This document shows positions 1 to 11,957 of a stretch of 64,000 nt of DNA, in pieces; positions within the stretch are counted from its first letter, which is position 1; every line of letters starts with the position of its first letter. Made by a program: the position numbers and the translations under genes. Below the pieces are notes generated by a model, which saw only the letters and a list, made by a program, of their open reading frames with translations, was not told where the DNA came from and made no database searches. This DNA is from Glycine soja (lineage: Eukaryota; Streptophyta; Magnoliopsida; Fabales; Fabaceae), in contig NC_041004.1 of the NCBI RefSeq assembly GCF_004193775.1, positions 1,488,001-1,552,000 on the forward strand. The letters run 5' to 3'.

Positions 1-879
1 ATACTCACAACGGTGTATGGCAAGAAGAATGATTAATGAGTGGATATCAAGTTGAGAGAAAAGGGAGGAAAAAATTCTTTAATATAGAAACAAAATCCAC
101 AAGTCCAAAAGCATGCAGGATTCCAAAAGTACTAAAGGTGTAAACCACTCAGTGTCAACCCAGAAAAAGACTCTGTTATCTACATTGGCCTAAAACCAGT
201 TGCATATCCATTTATAATTATCTTACACAATCATTCATATAAGATGCACAAATATACGAATGTCAGCAGCTAAATTGGCAACATATCTCACTTCTTATGC
301 CAATAATCCTTTAAAATTTCTAAATCATTGTTACGAATCAGCAGCAAACAAGTGCGTAGTTCAGTGAGTCAATAGAGAAAGAGAAGGCTCCACAAACAAA
401 GTGTACCAAATAAAATCACCAAACCACGATACATAGTTTAACACCGAAGCAATCAACCACTATGAAGCATAGACCTCTCTCTTGTTCGAAATGTCGCCTG
501 CCAAATACATTTTCAATACCAACAGATCCCAACACTTGTCCCACACTTTTTATTAGTTGTCTAATTTTAAAAAAATATTTTTTTATTAACTTCAATACTT
601 AAAGTTATCACATTTACACAACTAAGATAGTTGAAAGAAATAAATGTGTGTGAAGGTTAGTTTAAAAAGATGAATATATCATCATTTGGTTATTATATGT
701 TACTCGTGTTTCATTTAATTAAAAATTTTCTGTTTGTGTCCGTGAAAAGGCGCAAACTTTAATCCCAAAAGGAAGTTCACAAAACGACCCATTATCCAAA
801 ATCATATATTTTCCTATCCCAATTGAAAAGAAAAGAAAGACACGTAATCAACACAACAAAATTAAGGTGAGAACAGAAC
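1..879. other. Gene-poor left edge, probable intron of the RmlD-like gene
   Basis: This stretch lies downstream, on the minus strand, of the first exon ending at 880. I looked on the minus strand for the next conserved exon of the reductase family and did not find one. The sequence is AT-rich with stops in every frame. It is most simply the first intron of the gene, which then continues beyond the left end of the window. Confidence 0.4.
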
Positions 880-1134
880 CTGGCCAAAAGTGTTGGAAAT
901 GGCTTCAAATCCAAGGCCAGTTTTCAAATCCACTTGGAAAGGAAGGGAGGAAGGAATGGCATCTAAGAGAGGGTGGGGAGGAGGAGAGGAGTGATGGGTG
1001 AAAGCGAGATCGAAAACAAAAGGAGTTCCACTAATATTGGCATTGGCATTGGCATTGGCATGTGCATAGACTTGTAGCAGATGCTGACCCAAGTAACATG
1101 TCCCTCCCACAACCAAAATCTTCACCTTACTCAT
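880..1134 (-). CDS. RmlD-like NAD(P)-binding Rossmann reductase, first exon (partial)
   Basis: The ATG at 1134 opens an 85-codon reading frame. It ends at a GT splice donor at 879-878, just after a GGCCAG exon end. Residues 5-20 (KILVVGGTCYLGQHLL) are a Rossmann beta-alpha start with a GGxxxxLG nucleotide-binding loop of the extended SDR / dTDP-4-dehydrorhamnose reductase-like type. Plant members of this group resemble RmlD and the regulatory beta subunit of methionine adenosyltransferase. Residues 24-34 are an Ala-Asn alternation from a GCATTG-type hexamer repeat (1040-1062), an odd insertion between the first beta-alpha unit and the next strand. The catalytic YxxxK exon is not in the window. 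The family call rests on the N-terminal fold only, so the substrate is unknown. Confidence 0.6.
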
Positions 1135-1589
1135 CTTTCTTTGTTTCTCTATCTGGTGTCTTTCCTTTGCTTTGAGTTGAGTTGTGATCCCTTGGTCTCA
1201 TCTATCATGATACATACAAAGCCTTGCCCATGTTGACGTGATATTACCAGAGCTAGCGTGTAGCAGGTCAGCTAAAAACATCACATCCTACTTTATTATT
1301 ATTAATTATTTTATATTTTATTATTAATTATTAAGAAAAAAACGAAAACCTTACCGATGCTTTGGCATTGCCGTAGCAATACCGCCTTTCATTTTCCTCC
1401 TCTCCCTATTTTAGTTGCGTCCTTTTTATTACTTTTTTAATTTATTGCATTGTCATTTGGTATTCCATTGTTTACTTTCCCTAGTTTGGTATTTCACCAT
1501 TTTACCATTCTTTCCCCCTTCTCTCTTCTTTTTCTCCATTTTTTAATTTCATTTTTTCAAAAAATCTTCGATTTTTATCTTCAAACTTT
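1135..1589. other. 5' flank of the RmlD-like gene
   Basis: This stretch lies upstream of the minus-strand ATG and contains pyrimidine-rich and AT-rich sequence. It should hold the promoter of the reductase gene, but I see no specific motif that I would defend. No coding region is supported. Confidence 0.3.
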
Positions 1590-2905
1590 ATGAATATAGG
1601 TCTATTTTCTTGCTTTATCTCAAAAAGCAACGATTTTTGTCTCTCTGTCTTCTTCTACGTTTTCTTTTTACCTCTATTTATATTTATATGGATTTTTTTT
1701 ATCTGCATGTTCATTGTTTCTTCTAAAACTTCTTTTTATCTCAAAAAGCTTCGATTTTTATCTCCAAACTTCATGAACACAAGTTCATTTTCTTATTTTA
1801 TCTCAAAAAACTTTAATTTTTATCTTCAAACTTCATGAATACAGGTTCATTTTCTTGCTTTATCTCAAAAAGTTTTGATTTTTGCCTCTATCCTTATTGA
1901 TGTGGTTTTCATGTGTTTCATTTTCACTCCTCATCTTCTTCTACGTTTTCTTTTTTACCTCTATTTGTATTTGTATGCGTTTTTTTTCAATTTTTTGTTT
2001 TTTATCTGCATATTCATTGTTTCTTCTAAAGTTGTCATTTTTATCTCAAAAAGCTTTGATTTTTATCTCCAAACTCCATGAATAGAGGTTCGTTTTCTTG
2101 TTTTATCTCAAAAAACTTTGATTTTTGCCTCTATTCCTATTGATGTGGTTTTGATGTGCTTCCTTTTCCCTCCCCGTCTTCTTCTACGTTTTCTTTTTTT
2201 TACCTCTATTTGCATTTGTATGCGTTTTTTTCAAGGTTTTTTCACTGCATGTTCATTGTTTCTTCTAAAGCTGTCATTTTTATCTCAAAAAGTTTTGATT
2301 CTTATCTCCAAACTTCATGAACACATGTTCGTTTTCTTGCTTTCTCTGTCAAAGCTTAAATTTTTTTGTGTTCCTGAGCCTTTTTCGACGTTGTTTTCTC
2401 TTGGTTTTCTTGCATTTTGGGTTCAGATATGTAGCATTGGGTATCTTTGTGACCGACAACAACAAAGACAACAAATAGTGTTCGACATGAAAAGAATAGG
2501 TTTGTGATGTATTTCATTTCTCCTTTTGATTCCTAGGTTCTGTCGGTACAAAAGATTAATTTTTTTTGTGTTCCTCAGTTTTATTTGACCGTGATTGAGT
2601 ATTCTTTTTCCTTTGCAAGACAAAAGCCACAGATCATAATATGTTGGATAGATTATAGGTTCATTTTCTCTCCCCATCTCCTTATGCGTTTTCATTTTAC
2701 CTCTTTTTGCATTTGTATGCATTTTTTTATTTCGGATTTTTGTTTGTTCACTGCATGTTCATTGTTGGGTTCGTTTTCCCTCCCCGTCTCCTTCTGCGTT
2801 TTCATTTTACCTCTTTTTGCATTTGTATGTGTTTTTTTTTATTTCGGTTTTTTGTTTTTTCACTGCATGTTCATTGTTTCTTCTAAAGCTACGATTTTTT
2901 CTCAA
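1560..2905. repeat. Degenerate T-rich interspersed tandem repeat block
   Basis: Two pyrimidine-rich modules alternate. Module A is a run containing TTCTACGTTTTC or TGCGTTTTC, then ACCTCTATTTG and a T-run. It occurs five times, starting near 1648, 1931, 2172, 2669 and 2779. Module B centres on TCTCAAAAAGCTTTGATTTT followed by TATCTCCAAACTTCATGAA. It recurs near 1617, 1737, 1799, 1862, 2043, 2105 and 2283. Spacing between module A copies is irregular (roughly 110 to 500 bases), so this is an old, rearranged array. The many short open frames over it come from T-richness (Phe/Leu/Ile) and are not genes. Confidence 0.75.
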
Positions 2906-5900
2906 AAAAACTTTATTTTTGGATTCTGAGAATGCAAAATATTGATTTTTTTTTCTCGGCCTTATTTGACGGTGGTTGAGTATTGTTCTTCCTTTGCATT
3001 GTGTTTCTTTTGTTCTGCCTTTGTTTTGTTTTGTTAGTTCTTGTAGTGAAAAAGATTTAATTTTTTGGTGTTCCTGAACTATGTTGACCTTTTTGGTGTT
3101 CCTGAACATGCTTCGTTTTCTTCGAAGGAGAAAACTTTGTTTTCTTTGCCCAATGACGTGGATGTGTCAATGCTTACGTGTGGCAATGTCAAGAGCCCTC
3201 ATTCCTGCCCAAAAACTTCACTGTCAACCTCCATTTATATTAATGATTTTTATTAATTTTAATTTTATTGTGTATTTAATACTTTTTGTCTTTTGTGTTG
3301 ATTTTGCTCTGGTTACGATGCATTTATTCATTTATTTCCATTGTAAATCTAAATATGTAATAATTAATTATTTATATTCTGTTCCCAAGACATTTTTTTT
3401 GCATTTTTTTGTTCCCAAGACTTGACTTTCCAATGCGTTTTTCTATTGCAAGACTTGGCTTTTCAATACTTTGTATTGCATGGGTGAGCATTTCCGATTT
3501 TTTTTAGATATGCTGTAGAAATCACTTAAAAATGAGCTTGAGTGGGGCCTAGTTGGAAAACACGTTAACTCATTGTTTGTTGGAAAAACATTTGTGTACA
3601 CCCCAAATGCTTAGAGTAAAAAAATAGAGAAGTATAGTTATAAAATCTAAAATGATGAAACAGGAAGACAGATATAGATAAATAAGAGGTTGATAGGTTG
3701 TTTAAAATTATGGGTTGTCTAAAAATCAATTATTGTTTGTTTAGGTAGATTGGTAGATTTTGGGAGAAGCTGCACTCGTATATACCCAAAACACTCAGTA
3801 TCTATCTAGAGTAGCTAGTTAATTTTGTGTATACATAAGATTTGATAAATGCTGATAAATATTCTAAGGATACTAGAAAGTTTTGTATTTGGGGCGCAAT
3901 TTTGGAACAAAATTGTACTTTTCATAAATTTTTTTAACTCATATGATTTATTAAAAACTTTTTTTAATTTTTTTTTTAACTAATATTCTTAAAACATTGA
4001 TTAATTTGCCTTATTTTTGTTTTACAGTTAAGGTTCATTAATTATATATTTTTTAACAAATAATTATGACCAACTAGTTAATTATGATTCCTTGGACAAA
4101 TGATTTTCTCTCTCTTATGTTACAAAACTTTTTTTTTTGTTTTTTCTTAAGTATCATAATAAATATTTTTTTCTTTTAATTTATTAACTAATGCACTAGT
4201 GTCTATTAGTAAGATCTTTTTTTACTAAAAAGACTCACCTTTTTAATTTATCTTTCAACCAATAAAATAATACTGTAATTAGTTGATAAAATTATTTAGT
4301 TTTATTTTTTCACTAATTCTCAATTGAGAAGAAACACTAGTGTCTAAAGATCTAGCATTACTCTTTGTTATCAAATGGGTGAAACAATTATCTTTTCAGA
4401 ACGTAATTTTTGATAATATCGAAAAAAAAGGTAATTTTTTAGATTGATTATAAACCAGTAATAGATCAATTACACAACCAACATAACTTTTAAGTCTCTA
4501 TCTTTTTTCTTTTCTCTTTTCTTTTTATCTTAAGTCTTTATTTACAATCATCAAGACAATCTTAGAAAAACTAATATGGTAGCACATGCTTTAGCAAGAT
4601 CATTTATAGAGAATCCTATAAGCCATATTATCTATTGTATCCCAACTTTTGTAAACCATATTATTGAAATGGAAATTGATTCTCTGTTGTAAAAGAAGAA
4701 GAAGAAGCACTAAAGTCTTTAAGTTGTCTGCATTTTCAACCATTGCAAAATCAATGTCTTTTGAGTTAAGTTTCAAAAAAAATAAATAGAGTTGACATTG
4801 TTCTCAGATCAAAAGCTAACTTAATTAATGAGCTAAATCCTGTGCTTCTATATTGCCTTCTCCAACTAATTAACTGAGATGAATCAACAATGATGCTCGA
4901 GAAATAATATCTGCATGAGAACAAGTTACGGTTCCTGTGAAGCAAAAGTCACCTGCCACTTTGATAGCCCATCTAGAACATACGGCTTCAGCAATCTTTG
5001 GTTCCACATTCTCTAAAAATGATAAGAATCCTTTCACTAACATGTCATACTAATAATTAATTATTAACATTTGTTCATAAAAAAATAATTTTTATACTTT
5101 TAATGTAATAAATATATTAGTTTTCTTACGTTATTTTTAATATTGTAAATAATAATAATTAAATGTATTTAATGATTCAGATACACACAAATTTAATATA
5201 TATTATTAAAAAAATTAATTATTCAAAAAAAGTCAATATAATAATGTAATAAGTATATGAGCATAAAAAGTAATAAATATATGAATGTTCTAAATAGTTT
5301 TTTCAATATTCAAAAATAACTGCAGTAAAAAAATATATTCTAAAATAATTAAATATATTTAATGCTTCAGATACATGCACCCACATATTTAATATATTTT
5401 CACAAAATAGTTATTTAAATAAATAGAAAAATATTTTAAAAAACGATAGGAATTCAAATTTAATATATTTTATTAAAAAATAATTATTCAAATAAATTCA
5501 ATACAAGAATAATTATTTCTTATACTTTTAATGTAATAAATATATTAATTTCCTTAATTTATTTAATATTTTAAATTATTTTTATTAGTATTTTTATATT
5601 TTAAAAGTAATATATGTATATATATATATTAATGCCCTTCATTTTTTTAATATTTTAAAATAATTAAATATATTTAATGTTTCAGATTTTCCATTTTTTG
5701 AATTACCTTTTCTGATTAAGGATAATAATTTCTTTTATTTTAAATTTCAACGTGACTTTATCATGATAGGAATTCAAATAGGTAAGGTGTAATAAAAAAA
5801 TATTTAAAATTGATTTAAATTTCCGTAAAATTAATAACATTTAAATTTGTTAATAACAATTTCTTTAAGGCGTGTAACTATTAATATCAAAGAAAGTTAT

Positions 5901-8900
5901 ACTCCAATATATTTAAAAAGATACTTAAATGATACCATCGCCTTCTTTTTATTTTACTTTATTTACATCATCTTTTTTATTTATTTGAAATAGTACATTT
6001 TATTTTCTTAAAAAATTAATGTGTTTCATTCTTTTGTTTTTTTTTTTTTTAAGAATAGAACTTTGAATTCAACAAAAAAGACCAAAAAGGCCTTACATCA
6101 TCAACGATGAGGTCTGAGAAGGAACCTCCTTAAACCTGACCATGAGTACGTTACTCTATTAGTTTATCTGTGTTTCGTTTTGGTCAAAGAACTTATTAAG
6201 GTTTTTTTTTTTTTTTTTACACAACTTGTTAAGATTAATTATCTCTTTTTTTGTAAATTGAAATATTATTAACAAATAATTTTGAATCTCTTACAGTCTT
6301 ACTATCAACTTCGATACCTAAAAAGAGTTACTAGTGAAATAAAAAACAATGGTTAAAGTTATAAAACCAAGAGTATGAGTATTCAAAGTATTATTTAACT
6401 CCTTTCGAAAAATATTATTTAATTTACATAAATATTAAAATCGATAATATATTCTTAATTAGACGCATTGTCCTTAAAATTAAGTTGTGGAGGGAAGAAA
6501 AAGAAAAACCCTTTAAAAGGCTTATTTGTACTTGTTAACCACCGCTAACTTATTCTTTCACATTAAAATAGATTACTGTAATGAATATTTAGTTATTTAC
6601 CCTATTGAGTATGGTCTAAGTTTGGTCAAAACACCTCATAATGATGCTACCAAGTATTTTCATTTTACATTATATAAAGTAAATGAGAAAATATTTCTTT
6701 TTGAATTTTATTAAAAACTGGATGGTTGTTCATATTTTTTTTTAATTATATAAGATTGTGCTTTTTATTTTTTGTTTATTTGGATTTTGGTTTTTATTTT
6801 CTACTTTGAAATATTCTTTTGTACAATATCGGACATAACTCGTTCATTTTGTCAGGGTGGAATGATGGTTTAGATCTCTAATCTGATTCCACACTCCAAA
6901 ATTGGTTGAGGTTGAATCCACTAAGTTGATTTCAAAATTTTATAATTAACTATTGACTATTCATGAATACTTGTAGACTTACGAATATTTTTATTTGATT
7001 ATAGTGAATTGATTAAAATTGGCATACCCTTAAGTGAGATTTTAATTTTTTTTATTATGTTGTTTTCTCTTTTTATTTTATGTGTATTATACATTTAACA
7101 TTTGTTTATGTAAATTATTTGGAGAGTTAGCTCTTCCACTCAACTTAACTAAGATGGATTGATGTATTAACTTGATAGTTAACAATGGGTTTTGATTCTT
7201 CGTATATTTTTCAATATTCTTTTCTGTATGCAATTTAATATATTTAATTCATAAACTAATTTTTTAACTATTAGTCTAGTATTTGTAAAAAAAGAAGAAG
7301 AAAGAACTACTAGTCTAATATAAAACATGTTTTTTTCCAAGTTAAAAATTATACCATGTGTTATATTACAATCATAGTAATAAATGATGAGGATCATTAA
7401 AATAAAAAAGTTCAGTACAAAAAAAAGCATTAAAATGAAAAAATACAATAAAATTGGGCTGGGCTAAAAAATCCAAACTCTCCCTTGTTGAAAAATATAA
7501 AAAATAAAATCCAAACTCTCCCTATTAAAAAATATAAAAAATAAAATATACTACCCTATTTGATTCGATTTTTAAAAGTGAAATTTGATATGAAATCCAA
7601 ATGATTGAAATTTTAATTTTTAATCTCATATGTACCAATTATTTGAACCAAATCTAATTTTTTGTTAGCATCAGTTTGGATTCACCGATTATTGGATTGA
7701 TTCAGATTCAGGACTATTATTAAGTAAAATAAAATCTAACCAAATTTACTTGAATTTACTCTTATATTAGGAATTAAAATCCTTATTAAGAGATAATAAT
7801 TTTCAGTCTTTTTACTCCCAAATCAAAGATTCTTAATTTACACTTTTTCCTTTTCATAAAAATACATTTTACACATTATCCCACTGACTAATTTAATATG
7901 ACTTTAATAAGTGTACATAGTGAATTTTTTTTATATTGTTAAATATATAATTTAATTCATATATGTGTCACAAATTTTCAATTTGGTTCCTATATGAAAA
8001 ATTTATTAAGGTAATGTTTGACAAAATTTTCAACTAGTTTATATCTTTTTTTACTAATTAAAAAATTCATTTGATTGATTGATAACTAAAAAATTCAGTT
8101 GATTGATTGATAAATAAATTTTTTAGTAGCTTCTAATATTTTTAACATATTACTTAAACTAATGTTTTTTAAGACGTCACCTTATCATTTTTTTATATTT
8201 TTTTCTTTTTTATCCTTAATATATTTATCAAATTTCCTCTTATACTTTTTAAATAAATCGAAGTTTTATTATTTTTATTTTTTTACTCATTTAATATGTT
8301 TGTTTTCTCTCTTTTCCTCTAATATTTTGTTTGCACACTATTATTTTTTCTCCAAGGTATGGTATTTTTATTTTTTTTTCTCTCCCCATCTAATGCTTTG
8401 ATAGGTTTTCTTTATAATATTTTGATTATAAAATTTCCTAGTATGAATGGGTAAAAAAATAAAAACAATAAAATAGAAACATAGGGGTTGATTATTTTAT
8501 TTTTATATTACATTCTTAATTTAATGATTATACTATTAATTTAACATTATAAATCAAGACATTGATAATAATAGATGATAGATTTATTTTTTTGTTATTA
8601 TATTTTACATTTATTATGTTAGAATATTTATTTTAACCATTGTATCACTTATAATATTTAATTTATTATTTCAACACTATATTTTGTCTATTATTTTTTG
8701 AATAAATTTATATGAAATTATTTATTTTAGCTATAACACCAAATAACATAATAAAAGTATAACTACCACTTAAGTGTATTTTCTTATATTATTTTTAACT
8801 TGATTAAAAACATTTGAAGAAATAATATAACATTAATAATAAAATACTTAACATAAAAAAATATAACATAAAATAATAGAACATAAATACGTTTATTTCT

Positions 8901-10318
8901 GTTATTTTAAACTTTTCAATTACTTTAATTATTAATTTTATCAACCACTTCTAATTTATTAAATTAACTTATTTCAGTTAGTTTTGCCTAATAAGCCTAA
9001 ATTGATTCTTAAACATGTAAATGTTATGAATTTGATTCTTGCCTTCTCATGTACATCATCAACTCATATCACACATTCTCAATTTGATAAGAGTGAGTGT
9101 AACACATTCTTAATTTGGTCATGTATGCATATCAATTCTTAATATAGTGCTTAAAATAAGAATGCATTATACTTAAGGACCAGAACATTTTCTTCATGAT
9201 TGTTTGAAATTTATTAAAAATTACAAATTTGAAAGATTTTATTTAATGATTCTCTCTTCTAATTTAAAAATATATATTATAAAAATTGATAATTTTCAAT
9301 AAATTTGAATAAAAAAATGAATATTCCTACCATTTTTCATGAATCAAACTAGAATGAGTAATTCAAAAAAATTACAATAAGAGGATTAATAGTGATAGGA
9401 TCTAAACCGGTAATATATAAAAACAATTTTAAGTCTTTACTCTTTACATATAAACATCAAATTGAAAAAACATATATAAGAATTGAATTATATTGTTAAT
9501 TTTTAACCTTTTTATGTTATAAACTAATTAAAAATTATTGCCATAATTTTTAAAATAATTGTTATAAAAAATAATTATATAAGATTTGTAATTGATAATA
9601 TTGAAGAGGCTTAATTACTAATTTCACCTTTAAAGTATTTAAGATGACTTAATTTCTGTTCCATAAATTTCGGAGCTCTCCGATCATGTAATTTACCTTT
9701 TAAAAATGCTACAATAAGGTATTGTTTGTAAAATTTTGGTGATTTTCATTTATGAGTAGTGATAATTTTTATTAACGGTATCAGTTTCATTTTGATAAAA
9801 AGGACGGAAGCGTTTTTAAGATTAGAATACCCGATTAAAGCATTTAGAAATTTAAAGAACAAATTCAACCATTTTAAATCTATAGACCAAATTAGTAACT
9901 AACTGTGTAAAAAATGATCATTTGTAATTACTTGAGATTGTAAAATATTATAGACTGTTTTTGCATAATATTTTGTAGAAAATGATTTTGTGAAATACAA
10001 GCGGAACTCATATATATATATATATATGTATATATATATGTATATATATATATATATATTTTTTTTAACAATGAGGATTTTTAATTTTTAATTGCAATAA
10101 ACATCTACCACTAGCAGAGTTTTAGAATTTTAGGTCATTATTTCTATTTTTTCCCCCAAAAAGATCTCATAATTTTCCGATTAGTTCCGTGATTCTCCCC
10201 ACCCCACTCAATTTTCCATGAGTGATTGCAGCTTTCAGTTGAGATTCCTGCCGTTACCGACCAATTTTTCTGTTTTTTCTCGTACTGGCGAGTGAGTGCT
10301 TAACAAATCACAACAGAA
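2906..10318. other. Large AT-rich intergenic region
   Basis: About 7.4 kb with very high A+T content, many homopolymer runs and no open frame longer than about 90 codons. Short microsatellites occur (TA-rich near 5618-5630 and 10011-10060). There is no tRNA, no recognisable transposase or reverse transcriptase, and no splice-consistent coding signal that I can defend. Fragments of old transposons are likely but I cannot delimit them by eye. Confidence 0.6.
10011..10060. repeat. TA-rich microsatellite
   Basis: An interrupted TA dinucleotide run with two TG interruptions, followed by a T-run. It is a simple-sequence repeat with length-variation potential. Confidence 0.9.
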
Positions 10319-11767
10319 ATGTTTGGATGGCCGAGGATGTTTGTTGCCACCGGTGTGTGTTTGCAATTGTTGTATGGTGTTTTAACAATCATTCATATTT
10401 CCTCAAACATGTTGGTTCTTACACTGTCTATGAATAACTATGAATTTCATGTGGGTATTGATTGAATTGGATTATCCTCTTTTGTGGTTAACCATTTCCA
10501 TTATTTAAGTTCTGTGTTTTCAGTTACCTATCATCAAGTGCCTATATTGAGGGGAAATCTCTATTTCTATTTTTTTTTTAAATGGGCAAATCTCTATTTC
10601 ATTAGTGGGTATTTGTAATCAATGAGAAGAATATTATTAGTATTTGTTAATGAATATAATTAGAAATAGAATGCACTGATAGTGTAGAATGGTTTTTACA
10701 TTGCCATCGGATCATGGATTACTATGTACCGTGGGATTGTTGAGTTTTGTAATAATTACTTTAAAATTCATGTATAGAGTGATTTCTAATTGTCTGACAG
10801 TGTAAAAATCTATACATGGAAAATGCATCAAAACTAAATTATTTGTTAATTGGTCTATGAGTGTTCTGTGCCCTTTTCAAGTAACTAAATTTTGATATGC
10901 CCTTCCTATTCCAAAAATAAACTATGGTTCTCCATGCTCTAGTTGTTCCAAAAAGTAAAATGGATTTACACATTTTATTTTATTTTGATTTTTTGTCAAA
11001 ATTCCTGAAATCCTAATCAATACTGTTGTTTGGTTGCATCCAATGTATAGGAAGTGGTTCTTAATGAGGTCCAAGGTTAATGTGAAATGTTATCTTGTGT
11101 TGCTTAGGGGTCTTATCTGTATTAATTTGATCTTCTTTTGTTAGTGTTATATGGAGCATCACAAGAGAAGATTACCAGAATGTTGTCCAAAGAGGTTCAG
11201 ACAATACGACGTCTATATTATGGTCACACTGGAAGTGAGATAACAATCATATCCAGCATTCTCCCTGTCTCTAAAGGTAGGCTTTTTTATTGCTTATAGA
11301 ATTATTATCCTTAAATATAAAAGTCTTCTGATTTTTATAAATTTTTATTCTTAGCATTTGATGGCTGCATTGTTATAATTATATGTTTGATCAGGGCATT
11401 TTATTTGCTACTTCATATTCTAAAAAAGTTATTTCCATAAATAAATAAGGATCTTAGGTGCTATTGTTATGTTGTTGGGTTCATTTGTCTGTGCTTGCTA
11501 TTTGATAACTTTTCCTGCCCTTTGGTTTTATGCTTTGCTACAATGCTTTTTTCTTCTTTTGTATCAATGATTCAAGAGAATTTGCACCTCAGTTGTGCTT
11601 TATCATAGAAATGCTAATTCGTTATTTGAATTATTTTGTAATATTTTAACATGAATTAACATTGATTCATGATTTTAAAGCCTTTGAATAAAGTTAATTG
11701 TTTTAGTTCAATGAATCTTCATGATCCAGAAAGGTCAAAGGTAAATATAACGTTAAATGTGAATTGA
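10319..11767 (+). CDS. Tentative small three-exon gene, function unknown
   Basis: The middle exon (11145-11276) is the reason for this call. It has a TTTTGTTAG acceptor and an AAAG|GTAGGC donor. It encodes an uninterrupted 43-residue stretch with coding-like composition, including the segments YGASQEKITRMLSKEVQ and RRLYYGHTGSEI. An upstream piece from an ATG at 10319 to a donor after 10352 joins in phase and gives MFGWPRMFVATV as the start. A possible last exon (11730-11767) would end at a TGA, giving about 67 residues. The first and last exons are weak. I do not recognise the family. It lies just upstream of the MBD gene on the same strand, so it could also be a pseudogene piece or an alternative 5' part of that transcript. 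Confidence 0.35.
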
Positions 11768-11957
11768 TTGCTCAATAGTCAAGACTGCGCGTGGGGAGAA
11801 TGTGGAACACGCGCTTTGCGGATACCTTTTTATTACAGTCCTTGCCCTTATATTCTCGTGTATTTACCACAAACCTAGGTTAAAAAAGTTTTGAGTGAAG
11901 TGAAAGAAGGAAGAGACCTTTCACAGTTTATTTTCGAGGAGAAACTCTGTTGCTTAT

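Noticed and set aside
1590..3425. Several plus-strand hydrophobic frames of 60-129 codons
   Set aside because: They fall on the T-rich repeat block, and Phe/Leu/Ile runs arise from T-runs. No conserved protein is seen.
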